DNA of 6,388 nucleotides from NCBI GenBank assembly GCA_964390065.1, contig CAYMGX010000186.1, forward strand, positions 1 to 6,388, written 5' to 3'. Both the position numbers and the translations under genes were made by a program. The notes below the pieces were generated by a model, which ran no database searches, was not told the origin of the DNA, and saw only the letters and a program-made list of their open reading frames with translations. The stretch comes from JAAZBG01 sp964390065. Lineage in GTDB: Bacteria; Fibrobacterota; Chitinivibrionia; Chitinivibrionales; Chitinispirillaceae. Of the stretch, positions 3,806 through 6,388 are shown in pieces. Numbering within the stretch: position 1 is the first letter of the stretch; each line of letters opens with the position of its first letter.

Positions 3806-6388
3806 ACATTCTCCCATCCTGAACCAAAGTCTATAATACCTTCATTCTTTGCATTCTGATCATCAAAGGGATTTGATCCTTTTGTATAATGCCAATGATC
3901 ATCTTCGTAATCGTCAATTACCCATCGTTCGTAAGGTTCACCCCAAGATTCAAACCCATAATACCATAGTTTTGAGGGTAACAAAACACCGAATGTTCTA
4001 TGCCCAACTCTATTTGAAGGTTCAGAGCTATTGTTACCAGTTCCGTAATAACCAAAATCTTTGTTTCCAATTCTACGCCCATTTATTTTTGCATTCATTA
4101 TTTTATAACGGTTCATTGATTCATCATACCAACTATCAAAAACCATTGGCCCTTCGCGGACGACATGATTCGCCCAAGTTACATCTCCACCAACCTTAAT
4201 AATACTTCCTGAGGAACCATAAGAATATAGTTTTTGAAGTACATCCTTATTTGTATTGTAGTCTCCACCACTTCCAAAGTTGGCATTATGATTTGTAGAG
4301 GTTACTCCCGCACTCCATGTACCCAATGGTTTGTTGAAAATTCCTGATGTTGACGCATTCAATCCACTAATTTGTCCAGTTGTCCAACCTGAAATTCCTG
4401 ACAGTACGAATTTACCGACACCCTCCCAAAATGCATAATCACCAGAATTACCATTCGCCCAACCTTCATAATTGGAAATAATATTAGTTATCATTTCAAT
4501 TCCACCAAACGTTGTACCTACTGTAATTGGGTCGGTCCCATTCATACCTACAAGCATATTCCATGAAAAATTCATTAAACCATCTGAAAAACTACCAGAC
4601 TGCTTCCAAACTTGAATAGATTTAATAAGATTTGCGATAAAAAAGAAACTTCCATCTGGATCAACTAACATCACTGGATTAGCAGAATATTTATACGGAT
4701 TCCAATATTGAAGTTTCGGATCTGTACATGTCCAAAACGCAACCTCCGGATCGTAATACCTTGCCCCGAAATAAAACAGATTGCTACCAGCAACCCGAAC
4801 CGGAGTATACGCTGTTGTCCCAAAATAATTTGTAGCAGGGTTATTAATAAGGTTTGCCCCATCAGTATCCAGCTTTACAGTAAGACCATGATCTGTTGGA
4901 ATTGTATAGTTGTAAGTTGTTTTATCATAGGCAATCGGTGTTGCGCCGGATGAAAAAATCCGTAACCGTGTTATCCAGACATTTGCAGGAAACCGTTCAG
5001 TTGTATTAAGTGTAAAGGATTTATCAACCGGATTATAAAACATTGAATAGACCTTTAACATTTCCCTTGTTGTACTCGCGTCAATGTAATTAACCCACAG
5101 TTCACCCCGGTAATGCATACTTCCGGCATCAAAGTTTGTAATCCTGATATCAAATGTTGCTTCACCAGTCGGATTTTCTCCTGCGTCCAGCTCTTTTCCT
5201 GTAAATTTTTCCCGTGCATTGTCGGTACTGCTCGCCGGCTTTAAATAATCCATTGTTCCGTATGGATAATACATTGTTGCTTCAGTAACATCTCCTGTAC
5301 TATTAACGATTTCGCGAGTTGAGCCGAGATGATCGGTGATATAATAATCATACGTGAAACCGGAACCATCCAGTGTATAACGAGCTCTTCCCTCACCGTC
5401 AAGATCAATTGATTCAAGTGCAAAGTTACTTGCAGATTCAAACGCAATCGGACTCTGTGATTCTGTATAGTAGTGCGCCGGGCACGATGAACGAAGGGTT
5501 AGTTCTATACCTGGCTCTACCGTATAGGAACCAGACCACTCATATGACAAACCCGCATTTGTAGTTATTTGTATTTTCCTGACTTCAATCTGCTGTGCAG
5601 AACGAATCAGGTTATAGTCTGCAACCCCTGTGAGTTTTCGTGCATTATCAGGACCGGAAGTATTTTCCATTGTAATTGTTTTTGACACCGTTTCTGACGG
5701 ATTCGCTTGATCGATATATTCAAGAACAATTGTTCCGGTCGTATTCGCATCCACATTTTCAATAGCCAACGATGTACTCACTTGTGCCTGCGGCAGCCCG
5801 TCAACAAACACCGATCCGTCAATATATGCTGTGGTTACATCTTTTTTCGCAACGATCACCATAGCAAGCGGACTCTTTACTGTTCCGGAAACAGTAATAA
5901 CACCATTATCAGAATTTGTCATTGCATTTGCCATACTCCATGATGGCGTACCTTCAGTTAAGTAATAGATACTGTACCGTTTTTTTGCAACACTGTTATC
6001 AATTACCGGCAGCTCAACATCAATAAACGCATTTGCTTTAAATGTGTTTTGTTCAAATGAAAAAAACCTGCTTTCAACACCGTATCCGTTTGGAAGAAAG
6101 TAATTTGTAAGTGGAATATCGTTAAAATCGACTGCCGAATTGGAAACCTTCCAGAGCGCATCAGATTTGCCCAGAATTAACGTACCTGCCGGAATGTTAA
6201 ATATTGCCTCATTTTCATCAGAATACTCTGGTGCAAATTGAGCAAGATTGTAGGTGACTTCCTGATCAACCGAGTTGTCAAAATTCACTTTATCAGGAAT
6301 TACCATCATTTTAAAACTGAGCGAATCTTCAGGATTTGTATTAGTAAGAATTTCAAGTTGATTTGGAACACCATCATTATCCTGATCG
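3799..6388 (-). CDS. RHS/YD-repeat family protein with unrecognised C-terminal tip (5' end outside window)
   Basis: The reading frame is open at the window edge (first full codon at 6387) and gives 862 visible residues ending at TAA 3801-3799. The Met at 6309 is not the real start, because the 26 codons before it encode a TSP3-like calcium loop in frame. Numbering from that Met: residues 1-160 are beta-rich and vaguely ZU5-like; about 160-300 is another beta-rich stretch; the RHS core follows, with DHLGSTR at 326-332, YYPYG at 347-351, FTGKELD at 369-375, FGARYYDP at 514-521 and a P-x4-D-P-x-G motif at 545-553; 554-836 is the variable tip. In known RHS and TcC proteins this core forms a beta-barrel shell that encloses the tip and cuts it off near the DP motif. 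Here the core is split by about 135 extra residues between FTGKELD and FGARYYDP. The stop overlaps the next gene. The RHS assignment is secure; a toxin role is inferred. Confidence 0.93.
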   Translation of the reverse strand, partial: DQDNDGVPNQLEILTNTNPEDSLSFKMMVIPDKVNFDNSVDQEVTYNLAQFAPEYSDENEAIFNIPAGTLILGKSDALWKVSNSAVDFNDIPLTNYFLPNGYGVESRFFSFEQNTFKANAFIDVELPVIDNSVAKKRYSIYYLTEGTPSWSMANAMTNSDNGVITVSGTVKSPLAMVIVAKKDVTTAYIDGSVFVDGLPQAQVSTSLAIENVDANTTGTIVLEYIDQANPSETVSKTITMENTSGPDNARKLTGVADYNLIRSAQQIEVRKIQITTNAGLSYEWSGSYTVEPGIELTLRSSCPAHYYTESQSPIAFESASNFALESIDLDGEGRARYTLDGSGFTYDYYITDHLGSTREIVNSTGDVTEATMYYPYGTMDYLKPASSTDNAREKFTGKELDAGENPTGEATFDIRITNFDAGSMHYRGELWVNYIDASTTREMLKVYSMFYNPVDKSFTLNTTERFPANVWITRLRIFSSGATPIAYDKTTYNYTIPTDHGLTVKLDTDGANLINNPATNYFGTTAYTPVRVAGSNLFYFGARYYDPEVAFWTCTDPKLQYWNPYKYSANPVMLVDPDGSFFFIANLIKSIQVWKQSGSFSDGLMNFSWNMLVGMNGTDPITVGTTFGGIEMITNIISNYEGWANGNSGDYAFWEGVGKFVLSGISGWTTGQISGLNASTSGIFNKPLGTWSAGVTSTNHNANFGSGGDYNTNKDVLQKLYSYGSSGSIIKVGGDVTWANHVVREGPMVFDSWYDESMNRYKIMNAKINGRRIGNKDFGYYGTGNNSSEPSNRVGHRTFGVLLPSKLWYYGFESWGEPYERWVIDDYEDDHWHYTKGSNPFDDQNAKNEGIIDFGSGWENVW
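3802..4650 (-). other. C-terminal tip of the RHS protein, 283 residues, candidate toxin domain
   Basis: This is everything after the DPDG motif, residues 554-836 from Met 6309. The first part (about 554-680) has short hydrophobic and Gly/Ser-rich stretches like the linkers that often follow RHS cores. The last part (about 685-836) is more polar and aromatic. It contains histidines at 715, 770, 805 and 807, a G-H-R-T-F-G motif and an acidic-aromatic stretch D-Y-E-D-D-H-W-H-Y. I do not recognise a nuclease, deaminase, ADP-ribosyltransferase or peptidase signature. The position makes a toxin domain likely by family analogy, but the activity is unknown. No cysteine occurs in the tip. Confidence 0.6.
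3811..3815 (-). promoter_or_regulatory. Ribosome binding site deciding the lipoprotein start
   Basis: GGGAG lies inside the last codons of the RHS gene, 5 nt upstream of ATG 3805. It favours 3805 over the upstream ATG 3817, which has only an AGG directly abutting it. The start and stop codons overlap, so ribosomes ending the RHS gene could reinitiate here. Confidence 0.65.
4651..5352 (-). other. RHS core domain, with an internal insertion
   Basis: The core starts at a YDYYITDHLGSTR block and ends at the P-V-M-L-V-D-P-D-G block. The usual RHS core reads DHLGSTR, YYPFG, then a compact FTGKERDEETGLYYFGARYYDPETGRF block, then S-DP, then NPY-Y-NPV-DPxG. All of these pieces are present in order here (WTCTDP and NPYKYSANPV included). 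The FTGKE and FGARYYDP parts, normally about 10 residues apart, are separated by about 135 residues (4780-5184). The two aspartates in TDP (residue 529) and VDPDG (residue 550) are in the positions expected for the aspartyl self-cleavage site described for TcC and RHS proteins. Confidence 0.88.
6352..6387 (-). other. Thrombospondin type 3-like calcium-binding motif within the RHS gene
   Basis: The first visible codons read D-Q-D-N-D-G-V-P-N-Q-L-E, the D-x-D-x-D-G-x5-E loop of bacterial TSP type 3 repeats, followed by N-T-N-P-E-D-S as is usual after such loops. In secreted proteins these motifs bind calcium and often form stalks or linkers. One copy is visible and more may lie upstream. It shows that the gene continues beyond the window. 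Confidence 0.8.

Noticed and set aside
3806..3817. ATG 3817 as start of the lipoprotein gene
   Set aside because: It has only AGG directly abutting it and would put MGEC ahead of the signal peptide; ATG 3805 has a well-spaced GGGAG and gives a normal lipoprotein signal.
5213..5649. D-N-A-R seen twice in gene 1 (before K-L-T-G and before E-K-F-T-G) and once in gene 3 (about 3126-3137), possible recombination seed
   Set aside because: Only 11 bases (GATAATGCACG) are identical between genes and the flanks do not align; this can arise by chance in related composition.
3849..5943. Plus-strand frames (116, 81, 78 codons) and minus-strand alternative frames (63, 68 codons) inside the RHS gene
   Set aside because: All are antisense or out-of-frame shadows of the RHS core and tip, whose conserved motifs fix the true frame.

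Overview
The window holds three genes, all on the minus strand and closely packed, so transcription runs from position 6388 towards position 1. Two are large RHS/YD-repeat-type surface or secreted proteins, each cut by a window edge. Between them lies a small lipoprotein gene. The plus strand carries only short shadow frames. I see no RNA gene, CRISPR array, insertion sequence or transposase.

Layout in transcription order: (1) 6388 to 3799 is the 3' part of an RHS-family gene. It enters the window inside a calcium-binding thrombospondin-type-3-like motif, passes through beta-rich segments, reaches the RHS core hallmarks (DHLGSTR, FTGKE, FGARYYDP, a P-x4-D-P-x-G end motif) and finishes with a 283-residue C-terminal tip that I do not recognise. 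(2) 3805 to 3389 encodes a 138-residue putative lipoprotein whose start codon overlaps the stop of gene 1 (ATGGTAA). That is where an RHS toxin's immunity gene would be expected. (3) After a 52-bp gap with its own ribosome binding site, 3336 to 1 is an uninterrupted 1112-codon reading frame that runs off the window. It begins with a Sec signal peptide and a SpvB/RHS N-terminal segment, carries a PA14 domain, then eight Trp-marked repeats of about 48 residues (probable beta-propeller), and then resumes RHS/TcdB-like sequence. Because it has no stop in the window, it is easily missed if only closed ORFs are considered.

Organism: a lipoprotein signal, large Sec-exported RHS proteins with TSP3 and PA14 modules, and the 'NPV..VDPDG' style of RHS core end suggest a Gram-negative (diderm) environmental or gut bacterium, perhaps of the Bacteroidota/Fibrobacterota (FCB) type. 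This is a guess from protein style, not from a marker gene. Base composition is AT-rich, and GC falls along the direction of transcription: about 41% in the upstream half of gene 1, high 30s in its tip, about 32% in the lipoprotein gene and about 27-35% in sampled lines of gene 3 (hand counts).

Working hypothesis: this is a polymorphic-toxin-like RHS locus. Gene 1 would deliver a variable C-terminal tip, the overlapping lipoprotein would be its cognate immunity or partner protein in the envelope, and gene 3 would be a second RHS shell protein with a TcB-like order (SpvB, propeller, RHS). Toxicity, immunity and delivery are all inferred. Only the domain order and gene arrangement are read directly.
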